Both the position numbers and the translations under genes were made by a program. Shown in pieces: positions 17,465 through 25,363 of a stretch of DNA of 32,609 nucleotides. The DNA lies in NCBI GenBank assembly GCA_020444905.1, contig JAGRHQ010000018.1, positions 1-32,609 of the forward strand. Direction: 5' to 3'. Under the pieces are notes generated by a model. It saw nothing but the letters and a program-made list of their open reading frames with translations, made no database searches and was not told where the DNA came from. Numbering within the stretch: the first letter of the stretch is position 1; each line of letters starts with the position of its first letter. The stretch comes from Candidatus Competibacteraceae bacterium (GTDB taxonomy: Bacteria; Pseudomonadota; Gammaproteobacteria; Competibacterales; Competibacteraceae).

Positions 17465-18985
17465 TTAGGCGGCCTCGCGCTCGGTTGCATACAAAGATTC
17501 ATACACCACTGCCTGATCGCTGAACGGCAAGCGCTCGCCGCCGATGATTTGATAGTCCTCATGGCCCTTGCCGGCAATCAGCACGATGTCGCCGGCTCCC
17601 GCTTCAGCCAGCGCCCGGTGAATCGCAGCGCGCCGATCACGGATGACCAGCGCGGCAGAGGGATGCTGCATCCCGGCCAGAATGTCCGCGACGATACGCG
17701 CCGGGTCTTCCGTGCGTGGGTTATCGTTCGTCACGATCACCCGATTCGCCCACTGTTCAGCCGCCGCGCCCATCAAAGGCCGCTTGCCGGAATCGCGGTC
17801 GCCGCCGCAGCCGAAGACGCACCACAGCCGATTGCGACCGCCATGCTCGCGCAAGGCGCGCAAGGTTTGCTCTAGGGCGTGGGGCGTGTGGGCGTAGTCG
17901 ACCACGACCAGCGGCTGGCCGACCTGACCGCCCAACCGTTCCATCCGCCCCGGCGCAGTTTCGGTCCGCGCCAGCCGCGCCAGCGCCTCGGCGAAGGGTA
18001 GGTCCAGCGCCAGTAAAGCGGCTAGGCTTGCCAGCAGGTTGCTGGCGTTGAACCGACCCAGCAGTCCTGCCTGCAACTCACCATCGCCCCAAGATGAATG
18101 GATTTGCAGGCGCAAGCCGTTGGCCGTCAGTTCCAGATGCTCGCCCCACACAAAGCGCTCGATCGAGGCCGGACGCGCGCCGAGACCATAAACAATGATT
18201 CCGCTGTGCGCCCGCGCTTCCAGCGCCAGTTCCCGACCAAAAGCGTCATCGCCATTCACCACCGCCCAAGCCGGTCGATGTTCAATGAACAATCGGCGCT
18301 TGGCCACTGCGTAGGCATCTAATGTTCTGTGGTAGTCCAAATGATCGCGGCTCAACTGGGTCAGCACCGCCACGGCGAACTCGACGCCGTTCACTCGGCC
18401 CTGATCCAGAGCGTGCGAGGAGACTTCCATCACCGCATGGCGTCGACCGGTTGCGACCAATTCCGCCAGCCAGCGCTGCACGGCCAGCACCTCCGGCGTG
18501 GTATGCATCAAAGGTTGCGTTTGACCGTAAACGCCGCCGCCGACCGTACCCAAAATGCCGCAGGGACCGGTTTCGGCATCGCTCAGCGCTTGCGCGAGAA
18601 AATGCGCGCAGGAAGTCTTACCATCAGTGCCAGTAATGCCCACCACAGGGATATGCCGGGAGGGTTCACCATAAAACCGGCTGGCGATCCAGCCCAGTTT
18701 TCGTCGCAATTCAGGCACAGCCAGCAGCGGTAATGAATCATCAACTGGCAACACGCCATCCCAGGGCGGTTCCCAAAGCACCGCCAGCGCTCCGGCGGAT
18801 CGCACGGTCTCCAGAAACTCCAGACCATGCCGCTGACCGCCGCGCACCGCGAAAAATACCTCTCCCGGATGGACCTGCCGACTATCAGTCGCTAAACCAG
18901 CCACGCGCTGGTCAGCCCATGACGCTGGCGTCTCGGCAAATCCCGTCAGCAATTCGCCCAAGGTCAGCGAAGTCAAGCGGCTCAT
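17465..18985 (-). CDS. murE: UDP-MurNAc-tripeptide synthetase MurE, meso-DAP adding
   Basis: MurE adds the third stem residue. The 506-residue enzyme shows ATDSRQVHPGEVFFAVRG in the first domain, ATP loop GITGTDGKTSCAHF (116-129), MEVSSHALDQGRV, VDYAHTPHALEQTL, and TNDNPRTEDP in the third domain. DNPR is the established marker for meso-diaminopimelate rather than lysine, so the organism has DAP-type peptidoglycan, matching the Mpl call at 23389. The ATG at 18985 overlaps the ftsI stop as ATGA, with AAGGA upstream inside ftsI. The stop abuts the murF GTG. Confidence 0.98.
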   Translation of the reverse strand: MSRLTSLTLGELLTGFAETPASWADQRVAGLATDSRQVHPGEVFFAVRGGQRHGLEFLETVRSAGALAVLWEPPWDGVLPVDDSLPLLAVPELRRKLGWIASRFYGEPSRHIPVVGITGTDGKTSCAHFLAQALSDAETGPCGILGTVGGGVYGQTQPLMHTTPEVLAVQRWLAELVATGRRHAVMEVSSHALDQGRVNGVEFAVAVLTQLSRDHLDYHRTLDAYAVAKRRLFIEHRPAWAVVNGDDAFGRELALEARAHSGIIVYGLGARPASIERFVWGEHLELTANGLRLQIHSSWGDGELQAGLLGRFNASNLLASLAALLALDLPFAEALARLARTETAPGRMERLGGQVGQPLVVVDYAHTPHALEQTLRALREHGGRNRLWCVFGCGGDRDSGKRPLMGAAAEQWANRVIVTNDNPRTEDPARIVADILAGMQHPSAALVIRDRRAAIHRALAEAGAGDIVLIAGKGHEDYQIIGGERLPFSDQAVVYESLYATEREAA

Positions 18986-20790
18986 GGAGTCGTCCTTGCT
19001 ACGGGTTGATCCGTCCCAGCGATTTTCATAGTCGGCATATCATCCGGCGTGATGTTCAAAATGCGTAGCACGCCGCCCATGGTTCGACCGAACACCGGCG
19101 CCGCTACTGCGCCGCCGTAGTACGCGCCTCCCTTAGGTTCATCCACGATGATGACCATCACCAGCCGGGGATCGCTGGCTGGAACCATCCCGGCAAACAG
19201 CGAAAAATAGCGGTGTTTGGCATAGCGACCGTTGACAATTTTATGCACCGTGCCGGTCTTGCCCGCCACCCGATAGCCAGGGACATCGGCCTTGGCGCCG
19301 GTGCCGTGAGTCGTTACCGCCTGCTCCAGCATCACTCGCACTTGTTGTGTGGCCTTGGCCGACAGCACCCGCCGTTCATCGGCTGGATCAAGCGGCTTCT
19401 CGCGTTTGAGAATGGTCAACGGTCGGCGGACGCCATCCGCCGCCAGTACGGTATAAGCCTGAGCCAATTGCAGCATATTGACCGACAGGCCATACCCGAA
19501 GGAGTGATTGGCATGGCCGATTTCGCCGCCCCACTTGCTCGGATGGCGTAATACGCCCGGCTGTTCGCCAACCAACCCCAAGCCGGTCAGCGCGCCAAAA
19601 CCGACATCCTTAAATACTTTCCACAATCGTTCCGCCGGCAGCGACAGGGCGATCTTGGTGGTGCCGATATTGCTGGATTTGCTGATGACGTGGGTCACAT
19701 CGAGGGTCCCGTAATTATGGACATCGCGCACCGCAAAGCGACCAATCCGCAATGGTCCCCGAGTATCGACCAGACTGGTCGGCGTCCATTTACCACTCTC
19801 CAGGGCCATCGCGATGGTGAAGGGCTTCATGGTCGACCCCGGTTCATAAGCATCCGTAACCGCCCGGTTGCGCAATAAATCACTCTTAAGGTCGGCGCGA
19901 TTGTTGGGATTGCCAGCCGGTTGATCGACCATCGCCAGAATTTCTCCGGTCTTCACATCCACGATCACTGCGGAACCAGCGCTGGCGTTATGCTCGACAA
20001 CGGTTTCCTTGAGGGCGCGATACGCCTGGTATTGCAAGCGCCGGTCGATGCTGAGCGTCAGCTTCTGGCCTGGTTGCGGCGACCGGATGTTTTCGACATC
20101 CTCGACCACCCGACCCAGTCGATCCTTGATGACTCGCTTTTGGCCGGGAATGCCTCGCAACTGAGCGTCAAAGGCTTTTTCCAGGCCCTCCTGCCCCACG
20201 TCGTCGATGTCGGTAAATCCTAAAAGATGTGAAGTCACTTCGGCGTCGGGGTAGTAACGGCGGTATTCGCGCTGCGCATAGACTCCAGGGATGTTAAGTT
20301 GCAGAATGCGCTGCGCCTCGTCAGGCGCCAGATGCCGGCGCAGATACACAAACTGGCGAGGTTTTTCATTGGTCTGCTGCCGTTCAATGTCCGGCGCCAG
20401 TTTTTTCTCCAGATCGCCTGTCGTCATCCCCAACGCCGCCGCCAGTTGTGGCCAGCGGGCGCGCTGTTCGAGGAAATCCTTCGGTTCCGCCCAAATGGAA
20501 TCCACCGGTGAACTTACCGCCAGTGGTTCGCTATTACGGTCGACGATCATGCCCCGGTGGGCCGGCGCCTCGACCACTCGCAGAAAGCGCTCATCGCCCT
20601 GCCCTTGTAGAAAATCCTTATGGAACAGTTGTAAGTAAGCCGCGCGCGCAAAAATGCCGCACGTCGCTAACGCCAACAGACTCAAAGCCAGTCCAGCGCG
20701 GGTCATCACGCGGGCCAGGGTTTTTCCTGACAGGATTCCTGGCATGCGGCTTCCAGGGCGATTAAAAACGCTATTTTTTGCCCGTTTCAT
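18982..20790 (-). CDS. ftsI: Septal peptidoglycan transpeptidase FtsI (PBP3)
   Basis: FtsI is the class B penicillin-binding protein that cross-links septal wall made by FtsW. The 602-residue form has one transmembrane helix at about 31-52, the dimerisation/pedestal region (APAHRGMIVDRN, EGLEKAFDAQLRG), and the penicillin-binding motifs: STMK with active Ser319, SSN at 372-374 and KTGT at 511-514. The start is uncertain. ATG 20790 (MKRAKNSVF) overlaps ftsL by 20 bases and suits the family; 20817 and 20745 are alternatives, and only 20745 has a fair GGAAG site. A putative beta-lactam target. The stop overlaps murE. Confidence 0.95.
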   Translation of the reverse strand: MKRAKNSVFNRPGSRMPGILSGKTLARVMTRAGLALSLLALATCGIFARAAYLQLFHKDFLQGQGDERFLRVVEAPAHRGMIVDRNSEPLAVSSPVDSIWAEPKDFLEQRARWPQLAAALGMTTGDLEKKLAPDIERQQTNEKPRQFVYLRRHLAPDEAQRILQLNIPGVYAQREYRRYYPDAEVTSHLLGFTDIDDVGQEGLEKAFDAQLRGIPGQKRVIKDRLGRVVEDVENIRSPQPGQKLTLSIDRRLQYQAYRALKETVVEHNASAGSAVIVDVKTGEILAMVDQPAGNPNNRADLKSDLLRNRAVTDAYEPGSTMKPFTIAMALESGKWTPTSLVDTRGPLRIGRFAVRDVHNYGTLDVTHVISKSSNIGTTKIALSLPAERLWKVFKDVGFGALTGLGLVGEQPGVLRHPSKWGGEIGHANHSFGYGLSVNMLQLAQAYTVLAADGVRRPLTILKREKPLDPADERRVLSAKATQQVRVMLEQAVTTHGTGAKADVPGYRVAGKTGTVHKIVNGRYAKHRYFSLFAGMVPASDPRLVMVIIVDEPKGGAYYGGAVAAPVFGRTMGGVLRILNITPDDMPTMKIAGTDQPVARTTP

Positions 20791-21085
20791 TTGGGCGCTT
20801 CGGTTGATTGAGTTCATAAGGCGCGATATATAAAACTTCACCTGGGTCCGGGATCCGCATGTTCAACCGGGTATGCGCTGCATCTTCCACAGCGATATCG
20901 GTTACTAGCGTGCTTTGCTCGAGTTGCAACAATTCCCATTCGATTTCCAGTTGATCCCGCTCCGCTTGCAGCTTCTGTAGTTGAATGAATAGTTGCCGGT
21001 TCGTATGTTGCGTGTAAACCACACCCACTCCAGAAGCGAACACGGCGCCAGTCAATAACACAATCTGACTGAATGGACTGATCAT
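20771..21085 (-). CDS. ftsL: Divisome protein FtsL
   Basis: FtsL is a small bitopic protein that forms a coiled coil with FtsB and links to FtsQ and FtsWI. The 104 residues give a short cytoplasmic end, a transmembrane helix at about 6-24 (SQIVLLTGAVFASGVGVVY) and a heptad-rich periplasmic segment at about 28-60 (RQLFIQLQKLQAERDQLEIE). Primary sequence is poorly conserved; topology and position between rsmH and ftsI decide the call. The ATG at 21085 overlaps the rsmH stop as ATGA with GGAG eight bases upstream. A longer frame from 21229 would run inside rsmH and is rejected. Confidence 0.93.
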   Translation of the reverse strand: MISPFSQIVLLTGAVFASGVGVVYTQHTNRQLFIQLQKLQAERDQLEIEWELLQLEQSTLVTDIAVEDAAHTRLNMRIPDPGEVLYIAPYELNQPKRPNETGKK

Positions 21086-22023
21086 GCCAGTCGCTCCGCC
21101 ACGCGCAGGAGCGCGCTGCGCGCGCGTGGATTGGCCGCCGCTTCGACCTTGCCGGGCCGCAAGGGTCGCCCCACCAACCGCAAAGTTTTGCCTTCCGGCT
21201 CGCCGGTAACCGGCAAATCGAGCGGCCATTCCCGCCCATGCGCCTGTTCCCGCATGAATTGCTTAACCAATCGATCCTCCAGCGAATGAAAACTGATCAC
21301 TGCCAATCGTCCACCCGGCGCCAGAATCCGCACCGTTTGCGGCAAGGCCGTCGACAACTCCCTTAATTCGTCATTAATCACAATCCGTATCGCCTGAAAA
21401 ACGCGCGTCGCCGGATGCTTGCCGGGTTCGCGGGTCGGCGCCGCCGCTGCAACAATCCTGGCCAAACGCCCTGTCGTCGTAATCGGCGACTGCTGACGGG
21501 CGGCGATAATCTCGCGAGCAATGCGCCGGTGAAACCGCTCCTCGCCAAATTGCGCCAATACTCGCGCCAGTTCAGCTTCCGTGACGCACGCCAGCCATTC
21601 CGCTGCGCTATAGCCACTCGTCGGATCCATGCGCATATCCAGCGGCCCATCGCGGGTAAAGCTGAAGCCGCGCGCTGGGTCGTCCAGCTGCGGCGACGAT
21701 ACGCCGAGGTCAAACAGGATGCCGTTTACCCGACCGATCCACCCCCGTTCAGCCGCCCCTTCAACCAACTGGCTGAAGGGGCGCCGCGCGAAGATCAGTC
21801 GGCGATCCTTGCCAAAACGGAGGTATGCGTATTCTTCCGCTGCGGGATCCCGGTCCAGGGCCAGCAATTGTCCATCCGGACTCAGCCGCTCCAGAATGGC
21901 CTCCGTATGACCGCCCCGGCCAAAGGCGCCATCCACATAGCGCCCGTTAGGCAAGATTGCCAGAGCTTCCAGCGTCTCGGTCAACAGTACCGGACGATGC
22001 AGCCGTTCTCCGACGATATTCAC
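21082..22023 (-). CDS. rsmH: 16S rRNA (cytosine(1402)-N(4))-methyltransferase RsmH (MraW)
   Basis: RsmH uses S-adenosylmethionine to methylate N4 of C1402 in the 16S rRNA P site. The 313-residue protein has the SAM-binding DGAFGRGGHTEAIL (31-44), FDLGVSSPQLDDPARGFSF, the MRMD-containing DGPLDMRMDP, RVFQAIRIVINDEL and the end NPRARSALLRVAERL, all family hallmarks. The only upstream start in frame is GTG at 22023, three bases after the mraZ TGA in the same frame. GAGG lies just one base before the GTG, too close for a normal ribosome site, so translation probably depends on termination-reinitiation from mraZ. Confidence 0.97.
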   Translation of the reverse strand: MNIVGERLHRPVLLTETLEALAILPNGRYVDGAFGRGGHTEAILERLSPDGQLLALDRDPAAEEYAYLRFGKDRRLIFARRPFSQLVEGAAERGWIGRVNGILFDLGVSSPQLDDPARGFSFTRDGPLDMRMDPTSGYSAAEWLACVTEAELARVLAQFGEERFHRRIAREIIAARQQSPITTTGRLARIVAAAAPTREPGKHPATRVFQAIRIVINDELRELSTALPQTVRILAPGGRLAVISFHSLEDRLVKQFMREQAHGREWPLDLPVTGEPEGKTLRLVGRPLRPGKVEAAANPRARSALLRVAERLA

Positions 22024-22026
22024 GCC

Positions 22027-22488
22027 TCAAAACGCCAGTGAATCCAGATCTGGCAATGGTTCGTTGCCATCATCTCCACCCCCCGCTAACAGCGTCTCGC
22101 GCCAGGTATTCCAGGCGGGTTCATCCCAGATTTCAAATTTGTTACCTTGCCCCACCAACACAACCCGCTTATCCAGATGTGCAAATTCCCGCAATGGCCC
22201 TGGCAACAGAATTCGGCCGCTGGCGTCCATGCCGCATTCCTCAGCATGCCCCAACAACAGTCGTTTCAGGGCGCGGGCGCGCGGGTGGGTGCTTGAGAGC
22301 TGAAGGAGCTTACGCTCAACGTCTTCCCAGATTGGCAATGGATACAGCAACAGGCAACGATCAATATCCACCGTCAGAATCAATCGACCTTCGGCTGCAT
22401 CCAGCAGAGATTGACGGTAGCGAACCGGCATCGACAACCGGCCTTTGGCATCCAGCGACAGTGAAGCGATACCCCGAAATACGCCCAT
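22027..22488 (-). CDS. mraZ: Transcriptional regulator and dcw repressor MraZ
   Basis: MraZ is an AbrB/SpoVT-like DNA-binding protein that forms a ring and, in E. coli, represses its own dcw promoter by binding TGGG direct repeats. The 153 residues hold two SpoVT-AbrB repeats, each with the family motif: DAKGRLSMPVRYR (about 13-25) and DASGRILLPGPLR in the second half. LLLYPLPIWEDVE and KFEIWDEPAWNTW match E. coli closely. ATG 22488 (MGVFRGIASLSL) is chosen by alignment; ATG 22497 is possible, and the GTG at 22542 overlaps the promoter. It is the first gene of the cluster with its operator just upstream. Confidence 0.96.
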   Translation of the reverse strand: MGVFRGIASLSLDAKGRLSMPVRYRQSLLDAAEGRLILTVDIDRCLLLYPLPIWEDVERKLLQLSSTHPRARALKRLLLGHAEECGMDASGRILLPGPLREFAHLDKRVVLVGQGNKFEIWDEPAWNTWRETLLAGGGDDGNEPLPDLDSLAF

Positions 22489-22506
22489 CCCCCTCATCCG
22501 CCTAGG

Positions 22507-22541
22507 CGCCCGCACGCCCCACTTCCCCCCACTTTCTACCA
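22507..22541 (-). promoter_or_regulatory. MraZ operator: TGGGG direct repeats with 10-base period
   Basis: On the minus strand, 5-base boxes separated by 5-base spacers read TGGTA (22537-22541), TGGGG (22527-22531), TGGGG (22517-22521) and GGGCG (22507-22511). The two inner boxes are exact matches to the TGGGN repeats with five-base spacers reported for E. coli MraZ; the outer two are degenerate. The array spans the expected transcription start and 5' leader, where bound MraZ would block initiation or escape. Confidence 0.75.
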
Positions 22542-22545
22542 CTAA

Positions 22546-22575
22546 ACTATAGGAAGGGTTACCCTATACTGTCAA
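22546..22575 (-). promoter_or_regulatory. Main dcw promoter (Pmra), sigma70
   Basis: On the minus strand TTGACA (22570-22575) and TATAGT (22546-22551) are separated by 18 bases. The -35 is perfect and the -10 matches five of six. Transcription should start near 22539, giving a leader of about 50 bases to mraZ. The spacer holds GGGT-A-ACCC, and TATAGG/CCTATA form a wider inverted repeat across it. This is the strongest promoter seen in the window. Confidence 0.85.
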
Positions 22576-22730
22576 GAAAATCCATGTAGCCGATTTATCA
22601 AAAAAACTTTATATATAATCAGTTACATTGATTAACAAAATCAGTAGCCAGCAAATTTTTCGTTAAGCGATCCGACTCGAAATGTTTTACCACCCTGAAA
22701 TTATCCGAATATGCGACAATTCCAAAATAG

Positions 22731-22791
22731 CCTGTTAGCCAACATAACAACCTTAACTTCCTCATACCTTGTTAAAGTTGTGACTAACAGG
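22731..22791. repeat. Nested long inverted repeat upstream of the mpl group
   Basis: Outer arms CCTGTTAG (22731-22738) and CTAACAGG (22784-22791) are exact complements. Inner arms ACAACCTTAAC (22747-22757) and GTTAAAGTTGT (22771-22781) match at 10 of 11 positions around a 13-base loop. Unpaired sequence is 8 bases on the left and 2 on the right. The right half overlaps the candidate promoter at 22769-22797. It might be an operator for a dimeric regulator or a structured element; no T tract argues for a terminator. Confidence 0.65.
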
Positions 22792-22797
22792 TAATTT
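22769..22797 (+). promoter_or_regulatory. Candidate promoter for the membrane protein and mpl
   Basis: TTGTTA (22769-22774) and TAATTT (22792-22797) are separated by 17 bases on the plus strand. Hexamers match consensus at about four of six positions. Transcription would start near 22804, leaving a short leader of about 25 bases without a clear ribosome site. It overlaps the right arms of the inverted repeat. Confidence 0.4.
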
Positions 22798-22828
22798 CAT
22801 GCTATCTGCCATTCATCGTTAATTTTCC

Positions 22829-23341
22829 ATGCAAGCCTTGTTCAACCTGTTCCTGGATATCTGTCTGTTCCGTAAAGGTCCGCAACATGTGCCTTTCTCG
22901 GTGGTGTTGCTCAAAACGTGTCTGCTGGCCTATGGCTTATCCGGTCTGGTGGTCCTAATTCTCAGCACTCCCGTTCCGGTCGCGCTCCTGCAAATTCTGC
23001 TGGATTTAGTGCTGCTTAGCGGATTACTGTATTTGGCGTTGATACTTTATCGACGCCCTCGACGCTTTGAACAAACGCTGAGCGCCCTGACCGGCGCGGG
23101 CACACTGATAGGATTGTTGGCCCTGCCGCTAATGAGCTGGATCGCCCATCAGCAACCGGACGGCGATACCCAACTGCCTTTGTTGCTGTTACTGGCGCTC
23201 ATGGTCTGGAGCATCGCCATCATGGCTCACATCCTGCGCTACGCTTTCGAAACCTCGATCTGGATTGGCGCGCTATATGCGTTGGGCTATACCTTCCTGT
23301 CGTGGACCTTGACCGGCTGGATCGGCCCGGAAGCCGGTTGA
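22829..23341 (+). CDS. Unrecognised integral membrane protein, about five helices
   Basis: I do not recognise this 170-residue protein. It is strongly hydrophobic with likely membrane segments at about 25-46, 51-73, 86-107, 115-135 and 144-165. The ends are short, and a basic loop YRRPRRFEQ follows helix 2. No catalytic or metal-binding motif is visible; the plan loosely recalls small Yip1-like proteins, but I would not assign it. An in-frame stop lies nine bases upstream of the ATG at 22829, which fixes the longest possible start; no Shine-Dalgarno is visible. It is followed by mpl after 47 bases on the same strand, suggesting a shared transcript and perhaps a role near wall recycling or lipid carriers. 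Coding use of codons resembles its neighbours, so it looks like a real gene. Confidence 0.75.
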   Translation: MQALFNLFLDICLFRKGPQHVPFSVVLLKTCLLAYGLSGLVVLILSTPVPVALLQILLDLVLLSGLLYLALILYRRPRRFEQTLSALTGAGTLIGLLALPLMSWIAHQQPDGDTQLPLLLLLALMVWSIAIMAHILRYAFETSIWIGALYALGYTFLSWTLTGWIGPEAG

Positions 23342-23388
23342 ACAGGTCTTTGCGACGTTATCAAACCGGACAGCGAGATTTTTCCGTA

Positions 23389-24762
23389 ATGCATATTCAC
23401 ATCCTGGGCATCTGTGGGACCTTTATGGCCGGAATCGCCCTGTTGGCCCGCGCCGCTGGACACACCGTATCCGGTTGCGACGCTGGCGTTTATCCACCCA
23501 TGAGCACTCAACTGGCGGAAGCCGGCATTGCGTTGCGAGAAGGCTACGATCCCGGGCAGCTGACCGAATTCAAACCGGATGCTGTCGTAGTCGGCAATGT
23601 CATGAGCCGGGGACGGCCAATTATCGAGGAACTGCTAAACCAGGCGTGGCCCTATACATCCGGACCGGCCTGGCTGGCGGAGCATGTATTGCAAGATCGG
23701 AAAGTCCTGGCGGTCGCTGGCACTCATGGCAAAACCACGACCAGCAGTTTGCTGGCCTGGATTCTTGAATACGCTGGGCTGGAGCCAGGCTTTCTCATTG
23801 GCGGCATTCCCGCCAACTTCGGCGTCTCGGCGCGGTTGGGTCAAGCCCCCTTCTTTGTTGTCGAAGCGGATGAATACGATACGGCATTCTTCGATAAGCG
23901 CTCGAAGTTTGTTCACTACCGACCACGCACCCTGATTCTTAACAACCTGGAGTTCGACCACGCCGATATTTTCCCCGATCTGGCGGCGATCCAGCGGCAA
24001 TTTCACCATCTATTGCGCACAGTGCCTGGCGCCGGACTCATCGTCGCCCATGGCCAGGATGCTCATCTAACCGAGGTACTGGCCATGGGTTGCTGGACCC
24101 CGGTACAACGATTCGGAACCGGCGACTGGGAAGCGCGTGAGATCGTCCCTGATAGCAGTGCTTTCGATGTGGTCTTTCAAGGCAAGCTACAGGGTCGCGT
24201 AGAGTGGGGGCAGTTGGGAATGCACAGCATCCACAATGGGCTGGCGGCCATCGCCGCCGCCGGCCATGCGGGCGTCCCTCCCGCGACCGCCATTGAGGCG
24301 TTACGGGGTTTTCAGGGAGTCAAGCGCCGTCTGGAAGTGCGTGGCGCGGTTCATGGGGTCACGGTTTACGATGACTTTGCCCATCATCCAACGGCTATTG
24401 CTACTACACTCTCCGGATTGCGCGCCCGAGTTGGCGCAGAACCGATCATCGCCGTGCTGGAGCCGCGTTCCAACACCATGAAACTGGGTGTATTCAAGGA
24501 CAGCCTCGCCCCAGCGCTGGCAGTCGCCGATGCGGTCGTGCTTTACCAAGCGCCGGAATTGGGTTGGAATCTCGCGGCGGTAGGGGCAGCGCTTGGATCA
24601 AAGGGACACGTCAGCCACTCTCTTGATGAGACCCTAGCGGCAATCCAGGCGCAGGCCAAACCGGGAACTCATGTTTTGATCATGAGCAACGGCGGTTTTG
24701 GCGGTATTCACGAGCGATTGCTCGAGGCGCTACGAGCGGTTGACCACCATAATAAGATGTAG
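23389..24762 (+). CDS. mpl: UDP-N-acetylmuramate:L-Ala-gamma-D-Glu-meso-DAP ligase Mpl
   Basis: Mpl attaches the recovered murein tripeptide directly to UDP-MurNAc, bypassing MurC, MurD and MurE during wall recycling. The 457 residues equal the E. coli length. N-terminal HIHILGICGTFMAGIALLA (2-20) is typical of Mpl rather than MurC, followed by ATP loop [13 protein letters not shown] (110-122), VEADEYDTAFFDKRSKF, LEFDHADIFPD and the third-domain YDDFAHHPTAI. The ATG at 23389 is chosen by this alignment; an upstream start at 23302 would overlap the membrane-protein gene. Only a weak GAGA site precedes it. It stands divergent from the dcw cluster whose precursor pathway it feeds. Confidence 0.96.
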   Translation: MHIHILGICGTFMAGIALLARAAGHTVSGCDAGVYPPMSTQLAEAGIALREGYDPGQLTEFKPDAVVVGNVMSRGRPIIEELLNQAWPYTSGPAWLAEHVLQDRKVLAVAGTHGKTTTSSLLAWILEYAGLEPGFLIGGIPANFGVSARLGQAPFFVVEADEYDTAFFDKRSKFVHYRPRTLILNNLEFDHADIFPDLAAIQRQFHHLLRTVPGAGLIVAHGQDAHLTEVLAMGCWTPVQRFGTGDWEAREIVPDSSAFDVVFQGKLQGRVEWGQLGMHSIHNGLAAIAAAGHAGVPPATAIEALRGFQGVKRRLEVRGAVHGVTVYDDFAHHPTAIATTLSGLRARVGAEPIIAVLEPRSNTMKLGVFKDSLAPALAVADAVVLYQAPELGWNLAAVGAALGSKGHVSHSLDETLAAIQAQAKPGTHVLIMSNGGFGGIHERLLEALRAVDHHNKM

Positions 24763-24906
24763 CGTTCATCAACAAGGCTCCGGTTTGCCGCAACCAGCAA
24801 TCCAGCTTTTTTATCAGACCGGTGGGCGAAAACCGACAGTTTTGCTAAATTATTATCGACCATCGCCAGTCGATCCCAATTAATCAACCCAGGGAGAAGT
24901 CCGAAC

Positions 24907-25338
24907 ATGATGCAGTTGAAGGAAATCCTGAAGAGAAAAGGCGACCAGCCGGTCACCGTACCCACCACCGCCAGCGTTGCCGACGCCATCCACGCCATGA
25001 ATGAGCGTAAAGTCGGTTCGGTCATGGTGCTGGAAGCCAGCGGCGCGCCAGCGGGTATTTTCACCGAGCGCGACGTACTGAACCTGTGCGCCGAAAACCG
25101 GACCGATTTCGCCCGGATGTCGATCCGGCCCTGCATGACCTGCGATATCACCACGGGCCAACCCGAGGAGACCATCAGCGCCGCATTGACAGTCATGACG
25201 GCTAAACGTTTCCGCCATCTACCCGTGGTGGAAGACGGTAAACTCACTGGCGTGGTCTCCATTGGCGACCTGGTCAAGGCCAAGCTCGAAGAAACTGCTC
25301 AGGAAGCGCAAGCGCTGCGTGAATACATCACGACCTGA
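24907..25338 (+). CDS. CBS-domain-pair protein
   Basis: A stand-alone pair of CBS domains in 143 residues: the first at about 8-62 (VTVPTTASVADAIHAMNERKVGSVMVL) and the second at about 74-130 (CDITTGQPEETISAALTVMTAKRFRHLPVVED, then LTGVVSIGDLVK). Such proteins bind adenosine nucleotides and act as energy or ligand sensors, usually through a partner. No transmembrane or enzymatic domain is fused, so the partner is unknown. GGGAG lies ten bases before ATG 24907; a second ATG follows directly at 24910. The 144-base gap after mpl holds a 6-bp inverted repeat (ATCGAC 24855-24860, GTCGAT 24869-24874) in the probable leader. It is followed after 25 bases by the YcgN-family gene. Confidence 0.88.
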   Translation: MMQLKEILKRKGDQPVTVPTTASVADAIHAMNERKVGSVMVLEASGAPAGIFTERDVLNLCAENRTDFARMSIRPCMTCDITTGQPEETISAALTVMTAKRFRHLPVVEDGKLTGVVSIGDLVKAKLEETAQEAQALREYITT

Positions 25339-25363
25339 ACGGTCTTCAATCAACAGGTTCGGC

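Larger units (their letters stand above)
22576..22828. other. Divergent AT-rich control region between dcw and mpl groups
   Basis: No plausible gene on either strand. The stretch is clearly more A+T-rich than the coding sequence around it, with a TTTATATATAATC core at 22609-22621. It includes the nested inverted repeat (22731-22791) and a candidate plus-strand promoter (22769-22797). Upstream of the dcw -35 element, the AT-rich sequence could act as an UP element or bind nucleoid proteins; that is inference from composition only. Confidence 0.55.

Noticed and set aside
21086-21229. Longer ftsL beginning at 21229
   Set aside because: The extra 48 residues overlap rsmH and are low-complexity basic sequence unlike FtsL; the ATGA overlap start at 21085 has a good ribosome site.
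22489-22542. Longer mraZ beginning with GTG at 22542
   Set aside because: That start lies at or before the predicted transcription start and within the operator; alignment with MraZ supports 22488.
22701-22709. DnaA-box-like TTATCCGAA in the divergent AT-rich region
   Set aside because: Only seven of nine positions match and no cluster of boxes or neighbouring replication genes is seen, so an origin is not supported.
24763-24820. Possible terminator after mpl, with TTTTTT at about 24810
   Set aside because: Only a four-base stem (GGTT/AACC) can be drawn, about ten bases away from the T run.
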